Assembly: GCA_036824005.1 (NCBI GenBank)
Contig: DAITBA010000021.1
Location: forward strand, 7,360-71,359
Source: DAITBA01 sp036824005
GTDB lineage: Bacteria > Pseudomonadota > Gammaproteobacteria > Burkholderiales > Rhodocyclaceae
Direction of reading: 5' to 3'
DNA length: 64,000 nt
The stretch's first letter is position 1. Every line of letters begins with the position of its first letter. The translations under genes were made by a program, and so were the position numbers. Shown one piece after another: positions 1 through 9,017 of the stretch. Under the pieces are notes generated by a model that did no database searches, had not been told where the DNA came from, and worked only from the letters and a program-made list of their open reading frames with translations.

Positions 1-618
1 GGCTATGACGTGCACCGCGCCGGGAATGCGACTGCGTCGCAAGCAGTGGTCCGCGCACGCAAGGCGGAATACGGCGCGGCTCGCATAGGTCCGGTCGCAC
101 CCGAAATTGCTGACGACGAACTCCGTGACCAACGGTTCCTCCTGGTGTAGCAGTTGCGCCGGCGTGGTGAAGATCTGAGGTGCGACGTACCGGTCCATTG
201 CCCACTCGCAGAGCGCGTGAGTAACCACCGGCGCGTTGCACCACACGGACTCATGGGCCGGCACAAAGTGATTGTGCGCAATGACATCGGACAGCAAGTG
301 GCTGAAGTAGCCCAGGGCGAGCGCTCGCGACATGTCGTCCGTCGCGTTCTGTAGCAGACATCCGACGTTCGGCCATTGGTGGCTCGTTCTGAGTGCGAAC
401 CCTGACCTCCCGGGCGTGACAAGCGAGAGATCCGGAAGGCATGCGCCTGCCATCACCAAGCGGGGAAAACGGACCGCGGCAAGGCGAAAACGTCTGTCGG
501 CGAGAGGTACCGCCCAAAGCAGTATCTGCGCGTAGTAGACGTGGGTATATAGCCCCCAAGCAAGGGCATCAGCGCTGGTCAGGAGTAGCGGAACGAACCA
601 AAGCAGCCTGCGGCACAT
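1..618 (-). CDS. Zinc-dependent phospholipase C-like protein, 3' end cut by window edge
   Basis: The reading frame is open from an ATG at 618 to the left edge (206 residues, no stop), so the C-terminus lies outside. Residues 1-20 form a signal peptide ending ADALA, and predicted cleavage leaves Trp21 at the mature N-terminus (AWGLYTH). In the bacterial zinc-dependent phospholipase C family the N-terminal Trp is itself a zinc ligand. Further family-like residues are Asp63 (CLPDLS), His80-Gln-Trp and the helix around His107, Asp111, His115 (SHLLSDVIAHNHF). The protein would be exported and hydrolyse phospholipid head groups. That would fit the phosphate-related genes that follow, but substrate specificity is inference. 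Family assignment rests on motif recall, not a search. Confidence 0.6.
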   Translation of the reverse strand, partial: MCRRLLWFVPLLLTSADALAWGLYTHVYYAQILLWAVPLADRRFRLAAVRFPRLVMAGACLPDLSLVTPGRSGFALRTSHQWPNVGCLLQNATDDMSRALALGYFSHLLSDVIAHNHFVPAHESVWCNAPVVTHALCEWAMDRYVAPQIFTTPAQLLHQEEPLVTEFVVSNFGCDRTYASRAVFRLACADHCLRRSRIPGAVHVIA

Positions 619-839
619 GCCTTCACGATGCCGCGGCAATGCAACATCCCAATTACGACGTCTTTACACCATCGTTAAGAAAAGAGATGGTCGTCGGCGC
701 GTCGCGGTGCACCGATTCCCGATCCCGCCGCCTGTAATACGAGCGCAACGAAGATCGACTACTGTGGCCTTCCCATTCTCGCGTCAGCGCGTCGGAACTA
801 ACGAGCGCGCCGTGCAAAATATTTGTCTCCCAACGGACC

Positions 840-2033
840 GTGAAGATCCTCATGGTGTCTGACGTCTATTTCCCCCGCGTCAACGGGGTGTCGACATCGA
901 TCAAAACATTCCGCGACGAGCTGCGCGCGGCGGGAGAGTGCGTCACGCTCATCGCGCCGAGCTACGGTGCCGACGTGCCTGAGCCCAACGTCATCCGCAT
1001 TCCCGCACGCACGGTACCGCTCGACCCCGAAGACCGCCTGATGCAGCGGCCGGTTGCGCTGCGGCTGACCGATCGGTTGCGCGAGGAGTCCTACGACCTT
1101 ATTCATATCCAGACGCCCTTTGCTGCCCACTACGTCGGCATCGAGCTGGCAAGGCGCCTGCAGCTTCCCTGCATCGCCACCTATCACACCTTCTTCGAGG
1201 AGTATCTGTTCCACTACATCCGATTTCTGCCACGGAGCTGGCTAAGGACGCTGGCGCGCCGCTTTTCCCGCGATCAGTGCAACGCGCTCGATGCCGTGAT
1301 CGTGCCCTCCTGCGCCATGCACGAGGTCCTGCTGCGCTACGGCGTGCGCACGCCGATGCACATCCTGCCCACGGGCATTCCGTTACACCGGTTTCGTGGC
1401 GGCGATGGTCTCGCCTTCCGCGCCTGGCACGGCATCGCACCGCACCGGCCCGTGGCGTTGTATGTCGGGCGCGTCGCCGGGGAAAAGAACATCGGCTTCC
1501 TGCTGCACGCCCTGCGCCGGGCGCTCCGGGACGTGCCGGAGCTCCTCCTGGTCGTCAGCGGCGATGGCCCCGCGCTCGGCTCGTTGCAGCGCAGCGCCTT
1601 CGCTCTCGGAATCCAGCACAATGTCATGTTCATCGGCTATCTCGACCGCGACACGGAACTGCCCCACTGCTACGCGGCCGCCGATGCCTTCGTCTTCGCC
1701 TCGCAGACCGAGACACAGGGACTAGTCCTGCTCGAAGCCATGGCAGCCGGCGTGCCGGTGGTAGCGCTATCGGTCATGGGCACCCGCGACATCCTCGGCG
1801 CCGGCCGCGGCGCCCTCATCGCCCGCGACGGCCCTGATGACTTTGCGGATCAACTCACCGGGCTGCTGCGTGACACGCAGCTCAGGGCACGGCTGGCACA
1901 GGATGCAAGAGCGCATGCCGAGGAATGGGAAGACCAGAGACTGGCGCTGCGGCTGCGCGCACTCTATGCGGATGTGATCGCCACGACCACTTGCCCGTCG
2001 ACGCGCGCCACCCACGCCGTTGCCCGCGTCTGA
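840..2033 (+). CDS. GT4-family glycosyltransferase
   Basis: A 397-residue GT-B glycosyltransferase of family 4. The N-terminal acceptor domain starts MKILMVSDVYFPRVNGVS, with the glycine-rich loop typical of PimB/MgdA-like enzymes. The C-terminal half carries the nucleotide-sugar domain (YVGRVAGEKNI) and the EX7E motif (ETQGLVLLE) followed by AMAAGVPVVA. The start is a GTG at 840. It is transcribed alone and faces the convergent PPDK-like gene. GT4 enzymes of this type often glycosylate diacylglycerol or phosphatidylinositol. A glycolipid role beside ornithine-lipid and phosphatase genes is plausible, but LPS or exopolysaccharide synthesis cannot be excluded. Confidence 0.85.
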   Translation: MKILMVSDVYFPRVNGVSTSIKTFRDELRAAGECVTLIAPSYGADVPEPNVIRIPARTVPLDPEDRLMQRPVALRLTDRLREESYDLIHIQTPFAAHYVGIELARRLQLPCIATYHTFFEEYLFHYIRFLPRSWLRTLARRFSRDQCNALDAVIVPSCAMHEVLLRYGVRTPMHILPTGIPLHRFRGGDGLAFRAWHGIAPHRPVALYVGRVAGEKNIGFLLHALRRALRDVPELLLVVSGDGPALGSLQRSAFALGIQHNVMFIGYLDRDTELPHCYAAADAFVFASQTETQGLVLLEAMAAGVPVVALSVMGTRDILGAGRGALIARDGPDDFADQLTGLLRDTQLRARLAQDARAHAEEWEDQRLALRLRALYADVIATTTCPSTRATHAVARV

Positions 2034-2084
2034 ACGGCGCCAAGGATCGGGCACACACCGCCCGGCACATCGAGCGGTGAATGC

Positions 2085-3734
2085 TTAGGTTGCGCTCTGC
2101 GGGACCGGGTCGCTATAACGGTGCGCGTGGCGCCTCACGGCGCGCTGCCAGCGGACAACCTCGCTCACATACTCCACAGGCTTCTCGACGATGGTCTTCG
2201 GCTCGCCGCGGTAGATGCGGCCGGAATCAGCATCGAGGCAGACGAGATCGCCCTCCTGCAGCACCCGGCCACCGAGGGAAATCTGACGCGCCGCCAGATC
2301 AATGGACAACTCCCTGCAGCCGACCAGGCATACCTTGCCGAGCTGCCGCGCCACCACCGCGGCATGCGCCGTGCGCCCGCCCTGCCGGGTAAGCACGCCG
2401 GCAGCGGCACCGATGGCAGTAATGTCGGCCGTGGCCATGTCCTCGCGCACCAGAATCGCCGGCTTGCCTTGCACCGCGCATCGCTCCACCGCACCGGCAT
2501 CCAACGCCACAAAGCCGCTCGCCACCCCGGTGCTCGCCGGCAACGCCTCGGCCAACAGCGGCGCGCCGTCGGCCGCATCCAGGCGTCTGCGCTCGATCTT
2601 GTCCAGTTCGATGCCGGCCAAGTGACGCAGCGCCTCGGCCGGCGTGATCAGCGCTTCTCGCACCTGCTCCACGGCGATGCGCAGCGCCGCCCAGGGCGTG
2701 CGCTTGGCGCCCCGCGTCTGCAGCATGAACAGTTTGCCTTCCTGCACGGTGAACTCGAATTCCTGGGCGTCGCCAAACGCGCGCTCCAGAGCGCCACAGA
2801 CATCGGCCAACTGCCGATGCACGTCCGGCAAAGCGTGCTCCAGCTGCACTGCGTCGTTCGCTTCATGACGACCGGAAACAATGTCCTCGCCCTGGCTGTT
2901 GAAGCGAAAATCCAGATAGAAACGATTGGCGCCCGTGTCTGGATCGCGGGTGAAACCGACACCCGCACCCGAGGTGCCGCCAGCGTTGCCAAAGACCATG
3001 CGCTGCACCGTCACCGCGGTGCCGAGCGTGTCGGGCAGGTTGCTCATGCGCCGATACTCGACCGCGCGCGCGCTCTGCCACGACCTGAAAACAGCTGCGA
3101 CGGCGCCGGTAAGCTGCTCGTCGGGTTCCTGAGGAAACGGCATGCCCACGAGCTCCTCGAAGATCTCGAGACTGTCCCGGGTGAGACGGGTCAGGTCGCG
3201 GAAGTCGAGCCCGCTGGCGTCCTCGATCCCCTTCCGGGTCAGGCTTTCCTGGAGCCGGCTGCGGAAGGGCTGCGGGTCGGCGCCACATACGACTTCTGCA
3301 TACTGCTGAACCAGCCGCCGATACGAATCCCACACCAGTCTCGGATTGCCCGTCAGGCGCAGCATGCCGCGCACGGTCGCCTCGCACAGGCCGATGTTGA
3401 GCAGCGTGTCCATCATGCCGGGCATGGATACCGGTGCGCCGGAACGTACCGACACCAACAGCGGCTTGCGCCCGCCGCCGAAGGCAAGACCGGTCGCGCC
3501 TTCGAGCACGCCCATGCGCTCGTCCAGAACCGGGCGCAGTTGCTTCAAAGTGGCCGCGTCGTCCTCGAGAAAGCGCTGGCACCACGTGGTGCCGAGCACG
3601 AACGCCTGCGGCACCGGCAGGCCCATCTGGGCCAGCCGCGACAGGTTGTGGGCCTTAAATCCCATGACCTCCACACTACCGGCGGTAGCACCGGTGAGGC
3701 CGATGTCGAAGACTGTAGTGTCCGGTTGGGTCAC
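2085..3734 (-). CDS. PPDK/PEP-synthase-like protein without PEP-binding barrel
   Basis: 549 residues. The N-terminal two thirds match the nucleotide-binding (ATP-grasp) part of pyruvate phosphate dikinase: KAHNLSRLAQMGLPVP near residue 27 and the signature SVRSGAPVSMPGMMDTLLN near 95. The C-terminal quarter is the swivelling phosphohistidine domain, with the His in LTRQGGRTAHAAVVA. The protein ends about 80 residues later, so the C-terminal PEP/pyruvate TIM barrel of a full PPDK (about 870 residues) is absent. It could bind ATP and phosphorylate its His, but the acceptor is unknown. The start is GTG at 3734, 21 bp after the stop of the DUF47 fusion gene, so the two are probably co-transcribed. 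Rifampin phosphotransferase-like chemistry is an alternative. Confidence 0.8.
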   Translation of the reverse strand: MTQPDTTVFDIGLTGATAGSVEVMGFKAHNLSRLAQMGLPVPQAFVLGTTWCQRFLEDDAATLKQLRPVLDERMGVLEGATGLAFGGGRKPLLVSVRSGAPVSMPGMMDTLLNIGLCEATVRGMLRLTGNPRLVWDSYRRLVQQYAEVVCGADPQPFRSRLQESLTRKGIEDASGLDFRDLTRLTRDSLEIFEELVGMPFPQEPDEQLTGAVAAVFRSWQSARAVEYRRMSNLPDTLGTAVTVQRMVFGNAGGTSGAGVGFTRDPDTGANRFYLDFRFNSQGEDIVSGRHEANDAVQLEHALPDVHRQLADVCGALERAFGDAQEFEFTVQEGKLFMLQTRGAKRTPWAALRIAVEQVREALITPAEALRHLAGIELDKIERRRLDAADGAPLLAEALPASTGVASGFVALDAGAVERCAVQGKPAILVREDMATADITAIGAAAGVLTRQGGRTAHAAVVARQLGKVCLVGCRELSIDLAARQISLGGRVLQEGDLVCLDADSGRIYRGEPKTIVEKPVEYVSEVVRWQRAVRRHAHRYSDPVPQSAT

Positions 3735-3755
3735 GATGGTCTCGCCGTGGCAGCG

Positions 3756-5699
3756 TTACTCGGTGATCACTTCGCCCAGCATGTGGTCGCGCAGCGAAAG
3801 CGCCGTGTGCATGAGCGCATCGGCAGCGGCTTCGAGGTTGCGCGCGCATTCGGCGACGCCGTAGAGCTGACGGCAATCGCTGACGGTGCCGAGCAGCGCG
3901 CTCTTGACGCCGCGCTGGGCCGCGTCGCTATCGCGCTCGGCGGCAACGATGCGATGAATGGCCTCGAGAAAATCCTGGATGTCCTCGCGCGGACCGCCGC
4001 GATGTATGACACGCGCGGTCTCCAGCGCCTTCACATATTCCTGGGCGCCGCCCACCAGCAGACCCGCCAGGCGCGTCAACGGCGGCTGCAGCGCGCCCGA
4101 GGTAGTCTCCGGCGCCAGCAGTGTCAAATGGAATGCCGCCTCCTCAAGTTCGTCGACGATATCGTCGGCGCTTTCGATGAGGGTGCGGTAGAACTCGCTG
4201 CGATCGGCCCGCCGCACGATGCCCCGGGCACGATTTACCAGTTCGTCGGCGCCGTGCTCCCACTCCTTCGCCCGCTCGGCATTGCGCGCCATCATCTCGA
4301 CCGTGCCGTTGCCGGCACCGCGCATCAGACAGTCGCGAATGCCGCTGGCAATCTCGATCGCCAGGGCGGCGTGCTCCGAAGCAATATCGAGCAGGCTCTG
4401 CTGCGCGCTGTGGAAGTAATTGACCATCTCGGCGCGGATCTCGTCCTGCAGCAGACCGTCCGGCCGGCCCTCGAGCATGGCCTGGGCGCACGTCTTGATG
4501 ACGAACTTCATGTAGCCGTAGGCCGCGTCACGCTCCAGCAGCTCGTCGAGACGCGTGCCGAAGGAAATGCCCGGCTTGGCGACGAAGCCCAGCGCGTCGA
4601 AGATGACATGCTCGCCACCGGCGCGCAGAAACGCCATGTGGCCGTAGTCGTTGTCCGCCGCCCACTTCAGCAGCGCCAGCGTCTCCTTCTTCGGCAGCAG
4701 CAGGCGCAGGCGCTTGCGGGCCCGGTTCCAATCGATCAGGTAGACCAGGCGCGAGCCGAGAAAAGCGAGATGGCGATCCAGATCCTCCTCTCCGTGCGTC
4801 TCGAAGACGCCGACGCACAGGTGGAATATCCCCTCTTCCGTGGCGCAGTCACTGCGCGAACGGGTGTCCTCCCAATCGACGTGCCAGCCGTCGAACAGGC
4901 TCTGGAAGAACAAAAGACGCTGCATATGCACGTCGGTGTAGGTGACGGTCGCGCGACAGCCGTCCACATGCACCACCAGGACATGGGCGTCGGTGGTGCC
5001 GATGTCGTTCTGGATCACCAGTCGCTCACCGACGCGCGTAGCGGTGGTCCCCAGCCCGGGATGGTCGAACTTGAGCGGACGTGTCTGGTTGACGCCGCGC
5101 ATGAATGCGGCGATGCGCGGCCGGTCGTTGTCTTCGATTTCGTAGCACAAGGCGCCTTCGACGATTTCCTGCGCAATGCGCGCCTGCAAGGTGTTCAGCG
5201 CCTTGTGCATGTCCATGACGAGCAGATGGAGGCTGTCGCCGCTTTTGCGGTCGGCCCTGGTCATCGCCGAGATTTGCGTAGCGCTGATCAGATCGTCGGC
5301 ATTGCACCAGGGTTTGGCGCTGAGCACCTTCAGCCGCTCGCTGAAGCTGCCGCCCTGTACATCGTCGGCGGCACATATCGGTTCAAGCATGCGCCGGACG
5401 TCGTCATAGAGCAGTGAGCAGATGGCCTGCACGCGCGGAACCCGATACTTCTCACCATTGGCCCGTGCGCTGCCGGCCGGAATCTTGTCGAAACTCTCGT
5501 CTGTGATGCCGGCCGCCAGACGCTCGGTGCGCAACTCGACAGCCTGCGCGTGCGGATGATCGGCATGACCCTGCGCCGCCTGGACAATGCTGAACAGGTA
5601 CTTGGCGCGGTCGTTGGCGGCGAGCGCGTCGTTGAGCAGCGACGGCAGCAGCAGGCGCCGCTCCCCCAGCGTGTCGATGATGTGAGCCTTCTGCGTCAT
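3756..5699 (-). CDS. PhoU-like (DUF47) fusion protein with large uncharacterised N-terminal region
   Basis: 647 residues. The C-terminal roughly 210 residues are helical and read as a DUF47/PhoU-type domain (EMMARNAERAKEWEHGADEL, then SADDIVDELEEAAFHL). The family is linked to phosphate transport and its regulation, with acidic metal-binding helices. The first roughly 430 residues match no domain I recognise; they contain segments such as VLVVHVDGCRATVTYTD and a basic stretch near LIDWNRARKRLRLLL. Stand-alone DUF47 proteins are about 210 residues, so this is a fusion. ATG at 5699 has a GGAGG ribosome site just upstream. It is the first gene of a two-gene unit with the truncated PPDK-like gene. 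Confidence 0.75.
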   Translation of the reverse strand: MTQKAHIIDTLGERRLLLPSLLNDALAANDRAKYLFSIVQAAQGHADHPHAQAVELRTERLAAGITDESFDKIPAGSARANGEKYRVPRVQAICSLLYDDVRRMLEPICAADDVQGGSFSERLKVLSAKPWCNADDLISATQISAMTRADRKSGDSLHLLVMDMHKALNTLQARIAQEIVEGALCYEIEDNDRPRIAAFMRGVNQTRPLKFDHPGLGTTATRVGERLVIQNDIGTTDAHVLVVHVDGCRATVTYTDVHMQRLLFFQSLFDGWHVDWEDTRSRSDCATEEGIFHLCVGVFETHGEEDLDRHLAFLGSRLVYLIDWNRARKRLRLLLPKKETLALLKWAADNDYGHMAFLRAGGEHVIFDALGFVAKPGISFGTRLDELLERDAAYGYMKFVIKTCAQAMLEGRPDGLLQDEIRAEMVNYFHSAQQSLLDIASEHAALAIEIASGIRDCLMRGAGNGTVEMMARNAERAKEWEHGADELVNRARGIVRRADRSEFYRTLIESADDIVDELEEAAFHLTLLAPETTSGALQPPLTRLAGLLVGGAQEYVKALETARVIHRGGPREDIQDFLEAIHRIVAAERDSDAAQRGVKSALLGTVSDCRQLYGVAECARNLEAAADALMHTALSLRDHMLGEVITE

Positions 5700-5808
5700 G
5701 ATCCTCCGCCAGCGAACCTGCGGAGAGTAGCGGGAGAGTGTGACGCTCGTATTTCAGTTCGCTTTGCGCTCTCGCGCCGCAAGGGGTCTCACCGGTACTG
5801 CGCCGATG

Positions 5809-6147
5809 CTAATCGGCGTTGCGGAACGACTTGTTGTTGTGTGTCCGTTGCCCTTCCTCAGGCACGTGCAGTATCGTCTCCGGCTCGGACGTCGAGGACT
5901 GCGTGTCCGCACGGACGCCGATCGAAGCGAGTTGTGCGCCCGGCTCTTGGCTCGATAGCCGGCCCATACCGCCCGTCCCCGGAACACCCGGCGCGCGGAT
6001 GAAGGGGATTGCGCCGGCATGGGGTGGACGATCGGTGAACACCGCGCTGCCATCCTCATCATAGGCGATGAAGATGTCGGCAGCGGCAAGCGGTGCCCAG
6101 GTTGCCCACAGGCAGGCAACCGCGCATCCGAGCCCGAGTGGCTTCAT
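5809..6147 (-). CDS. Small secreted DUF4124-like protein
   Basis: 112 residues with a clear signal peptide (residues 1-23, ending PLAAA). A short segment DIFIAYDEDGSAVFTDRPP follows, resembling the DUF4124 N-terminal pattern in which a translated 'K-x-D-x-x-G-x-x-x-F-T-D-x-P' strand begins a periplasmic protein. The rest is low complexity, rich in Pro, Gly and Ser. Function is unknown. It is separated by 30 bp from the upstream secreted protein gene, so both may belong to one transcript. Confidence 0.55.
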   Translation of the reverse strand: MKPLGLGCAVACLWATWAPLAAADIFIAYDEDGSAVFTDRPPHAGAIPFIRAPGVPGTGGMGRLSSQEPGAQLASIGVRADTQSSTSEPETILHVPEEGQRTHNNKSFRNAD

Positions 6148-6177
6148 GGCGCACGCCCCGGCAACAGGCCGACAGCC

Positions 6178-6915
6178 TCAATGCGCATGATGCGCATGCG
6201 CCGCGCTGCCCAGCACGCCGGTCAGCGCGTCCAACCGTTCGACCTTTTGCACGAAGGGATCGTAGGCCATGTCTCCGAAGTCGGCAGCATCGATGCGCAG
6301 ATACTCGCCCAATTCCGCCTCGGTGGAGCGCGGCCACCCGGCCGGCGGCCGCGGATGAACCGACTTCAAAGTGAGAAGGAAGCGTCCCTCGGGCGTGCGC
6401 CGTTCGATGCGCGCCGGCAGTGCGTGCTCCTCCAGCCACCACACCTGCATCGACTGTCCATCCACATCGCCCCTGAACACCGTGGCGGTGCCATGGCTCA
6501 GGCGCACGGTGCGCACGCGCTTCAGTGCGTCCAGATTGTGCCGGTCGATCACGGTGCCGAGCACTTCCCAGGACGGTTCGATACGCAGCGCCTTGAGCTC
6601 GCGCGGCAGATACTCCACCAGGCGTCGGTCGTTTCGGAAGACGCGGGTCAGGGTCACCTGGCCCCGTTCGTCGCGCTCCCAGATCTCCGCCAAGCCAGCG
6701 GCGGGACGCACCGTCTCGATCCGATTGGCATCGCGCCAGAAGTACCACTCGTTGTCACCGAGCGCGCGACCGGCGCTGTCGCTCGCCTGCGTTTGGTAGC
6801 GCGCCGCGATCGGCTTCGGTGCCGGCTCCCGCATGTGATCGTGTTGACCATACGCTTGCCCCGCCTGGGCAATGGCCGTCAGCAGCGCAAGAAGAAACGC
6901 AGCACTCGCCCTCAT
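6178..6915 (-). CDS. Secreted protein of unknown function
   Basis: 245 residues from ATG 6915 (MRASAAFLLALLTAIAQ), which gives a normal signal peptide and has GGATGGGAT as ribosome site. A longer TTG start at 6945 abuts the hairpin at 6948-6974 and is less likely. The mature part is mixed alpha/beta with WYFWRDANRIET and WERDERG motifs and ends in a His-rich tail (HAHHAH) that could bind metal. I do not recognise a family. It lies between the phosphatase gene and the DUF4124-like gene on the same strand. Confidence 0.6.
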   Translation of the reverse strand: MRASAAFLLALLTAIAQAGQAYGQHDHMREPAPKPIAARYQTQASDSAGRALGDNEWYFWRDANRIETVRPAAGLAEIWERDERGQVTLTRVFRNDRRLVEYLPRELKALRIEPSWEVLGTVIDRHNLDALKRVRTVRLSHGTATVFRGDVDGQSMQVWWLEEHALPARIERRTPEGRFLLTLKSVHPRPPAGWPRSTEAELGEYLRIDAADFGDMAYDPFVQKVERLDALTGVLGSAAHAHHAH

Positions 6916-6947
6916 ATCCCATCCGACTCGTCTGATTGTGAACAATG

Positions 6948-6974
6948 ACGAGGCGCTCGCACGGAGCGCCTCGT
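6948..6974. terminator. Hairpin terminator downstream of phoA
   Basis: A perfect 11-bp stem (ACGAGGCGCTC / GAGCGCCTCGT) with a 5-nt loop lies 40 bp past the phoA stop. It is followed by TTCTAT on the plus strand and by CATTGTT on the minus strand, so it probably stops phoA transcription and may act in both directions. Confidence 0.7.
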
Positions 6975-7014
6975 TTCTATCCCGGAATCGCCGGGCGATC
7001 CGAACCGGAGCCGC

Positions 7015-8616
7015 TTACCACTGCTGCCAGGCAAAGTTCCGGCCGTCCAGTCCGAACGCCTCGCGCATCACGTGGTAGATCCAGTTCTGCTCCATCGTGC
7101 CGCGCACCAGGTAAGCCTTCGGTCCGCTGGCGTAGATGGCGACATCCTCGCCGGCGTGGGTTTCGGAACCTAGCGGAACGGCCGCTTCCTGCAGGAAGCC
7201 GAGCGCGGTGGTGTCGACGCCGCTCAGATCCGGACGCTTGGTGGCGATCTTGGTCGCGTCGCGCCAGCCGGGGCCATTGGCATAGCCCAGGGTTGTGTAC
7301 GGCAGACCGAGACTGTCCTTCGACGGTGCGACCGCCTCGCCATCCTTGTTCGGCACTTCCGCGGTCAGCCCAAGGATGGAATTGCCGCGATGCGGATAGC
7401 CGGCGATGGTGAACACGTGGCTGTGATCGGCCGTGACGATGATCAGCGTCTCTTCCGGATCGGTCATCTCGTACGCCTTCTGCACCGCCTTGGCGAATTC
7501 GATGGTGTCGAGCAGGGCGCGCTTGGCATTACCGGCGTGGTGCGCATGGTCGATGCGTCCGCTTTCCACATGCAAATAGAATCCCTTGTGGTTCTTCGAC
7601 AGCAGTTGGATAGCCTTTTCCGTCATTTCGGTCAACGACGGCTCACCTGCCTTGTCCGCGGCGCGGTCGGCCTCGTACTGCAGATGGGAGTTCTCGAACA
7701 AGCCGAGCAGATAGGTGGTGTTCGGGGCATCGGCCGCATCGAACTGCTGCTTGTTCCAGACATACTTCGCACCCGCGCCGCGGGTGGTGACCCACTCGCC
7801 GGTAAGATCGCGTCCGTCTTTGCGGCGCCCGGCGCTGCCGCCCTCCGGTTCCTTGACCGAGGTCGGCAGGAAGTAGGTGCGCCCGCCGCCCATGGCCACC
7901 TTCAGACTTTTCTTCACCACCGGCGGCAGCTCGATCAACTGCCGGGCGATGTCTTTCACCGTCAGCGAGCCGTCCGGCAGCTTGTTCGCCGCCTCGTAGC
8001 TGCGGATCTCGGCGTCGCTTTCCCAGTCGCGCACCGAGGTGTGCGCGTAGTTCGCCGCTGGCGTGGCATGGGTCAGCCGTGCAGTCGAGACGACGCCGGT
8101 GTCCTTGCCCGCCTTGGCTGCCTGCTCGAGGATCGTCTCCAGGGAGTTCGCTGCGATTACATTGGCATCGCCCTCGAAGCGCTTGGTCGTGTGATTGACC
8201 GACAGCATGCCCTCGCGCGCCTTGTAGCCGGTGACCATGGCGGTCATGGTCGGCGCGGAGTCCGACGTCTGCTGATCCCAGGAATAGGTCTTGGACAGCG
8301 CCAGGTAGGGGAGGGTCTCGAAAAACAACCGGTTTTCTTCGCCGGGCCGGCCCTTAAGCTGGCCGTCGAGAATACGCGATGCGGTCACGGTGGACACGCC
8401 CATGCCATCACCGACGAACAGGATCACGTTCTTGGCACGGCGGTGGTTGCGTTGAAGGTTCTTGCTCTCTTCGACGAATGTTCTCCCGGCTTCATACCAG
8501 TCATGCACCGCCTCGGGACCCTTGACCACGGGCTCCGTAGCGCAGACGTTTGACACCATCGCACCCGCCGTGATGGCCGCCACGCAAGCCGCCAGCACTT
8601 TCTTGTTCACTCTCAC
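7015..8616 (-). CDS. phoA: Periplasmic alkaline phosphatase
   Basis: 533 residues from the GTG at 8616, chosen because GGGAAGGGAGA sits 7 nt upstream and the signal peptide (VNKKVLAACVAAITAGAMVSNVCA) then starts normally. All core motifs of the PhoA family are present: metal-binding FVGDGMG, the nucleophile Ser in TSDSAPTMTAMVTG, HVESGRIDHAHHAG, VTADHSH and the late SETHAGED histidine. It hydrolyses phosphomonoesters in the periplasm and binds zinc and magnesium. It is divergent from olsBA across a 401-bp region with Pho-box-like repeats, which suggests induction at low phosphate (inference). Confidence 0.93.
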   Translation of the reverse strand: MRVNKKVLAACVAAITAGAMVSNVCATEPVVKGPEAVHDWYEAGRTFVEESKNLQRNHRRAKNVILFVGDGMGVSTVTASRILDGQLKGRPGEENRLFFETLPYLALSKTYSWDQQTSDSAPTMTAMVTGYKAREGMLSVNHTTKRFEGDANVIAANSLETILEQAAKAGKDTGVVSTARLTHATPAANYAHTSVRDWESDAEIRSYEAANKLPDGSLTVKDIARQLIELPPVVKKSLKVAMGGGRTYFLPTSVKEPEGGSAGRRKDGRDLTGEWVTTRGAGAKYVWNKQQFDAADAPNTTYLLGLFENSHLQYEADRAADKAGEPSLTEMTEKAIQLLSKNHKGFYLHVESGRIDHAHHAGNAKRALLDTIEFAKAVQKAYEMTDPEETLIIVTADHSHVFTIAGYPHRGNSILGLTAEVPNKDGEAVAPSKDSLGLPYTTLGYANGPGWRDATKIATKRPDLSGVDTTALGFLQEAAVPLGSETHAGEDVAIYASGPKAYLVRGTMEQNWIYHVMREAFGLDGRNFAWQQW

Positions 8617-9017
8617 TGCAGTTCTCCCTTCCCGTTTGCACATGGACGCATTCTCGAGCCGATGGCCGACCGTCCGGCATGGCGCCATAGGTCGGAGACG
8701 ACTCCCCTGAACACGGCGTGAGAACGTACCCGACAATGATTACAGGGATTTGAATATGCGGTGCGAGATTGCGCCGCGACGACCACGATTGGTCCACGCA
8801 CATGGCATGGCGCGGCATGGCATAACGAAACATCGGCGTAGAGCATTCACCACGCGCTTCTCGGGTCTGCACAAGTCGCGGGCAATGGCGCATTGCGTGC
8901 CCCCGGCGGCGCACGGCCCGCATCATGATTCGGACTTCGTTCCGTAACGCCGCAGTCACGCGGTCGTAACAACGGGCACGCACAGTTCGGCCGTCGACAC
9001 TTTGTGGGATCCATACC
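8617..9017. other. 401-bp divergent regulatory region phoA/olsB
   Basis: No convincing gene is seen. It holds the ribosome site of phoA and three Pho-box-like half-sites near olsB (8942-8970). A single isolated half-site (CTGTAAT on the minus strand, 8739-8745) lies on the phoA side. The short open frames here have no family features. Confidence 0.6.
8942..8970 (+). promoter_or_regulatory. Three 11-bp-spaced Pho-box-like half-sites
   Basis: CCGTAAC at 8942, CAGTCAC at 8953 and TCGTAAC at 8964 repeat with exact 11-bp spacing. They fit the pattern CnGTnAC of PhoB half-sites (consensus CTGTCAT with 4-bp spacers). They end 47 bp before the olsB start. Each half matches imperfectly, so PhoB binding is a prediction. 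Confidence 0.5.

Noticed and set aside
2121..5417. Very long plus-strand open frame (about 1100 codons) opposite the PPDK-like and DUF47 genes
   Set aside because: It is antisense to two genes with clear domain motifs, has no recognisable family features, and is a typical high-GC shadow frame.
8739..8745. Pho box for phoA on the minus strand
   Set aside because: Only one good half-site (CTGTAAT); the expected second half at 11-bp spacing does not match.
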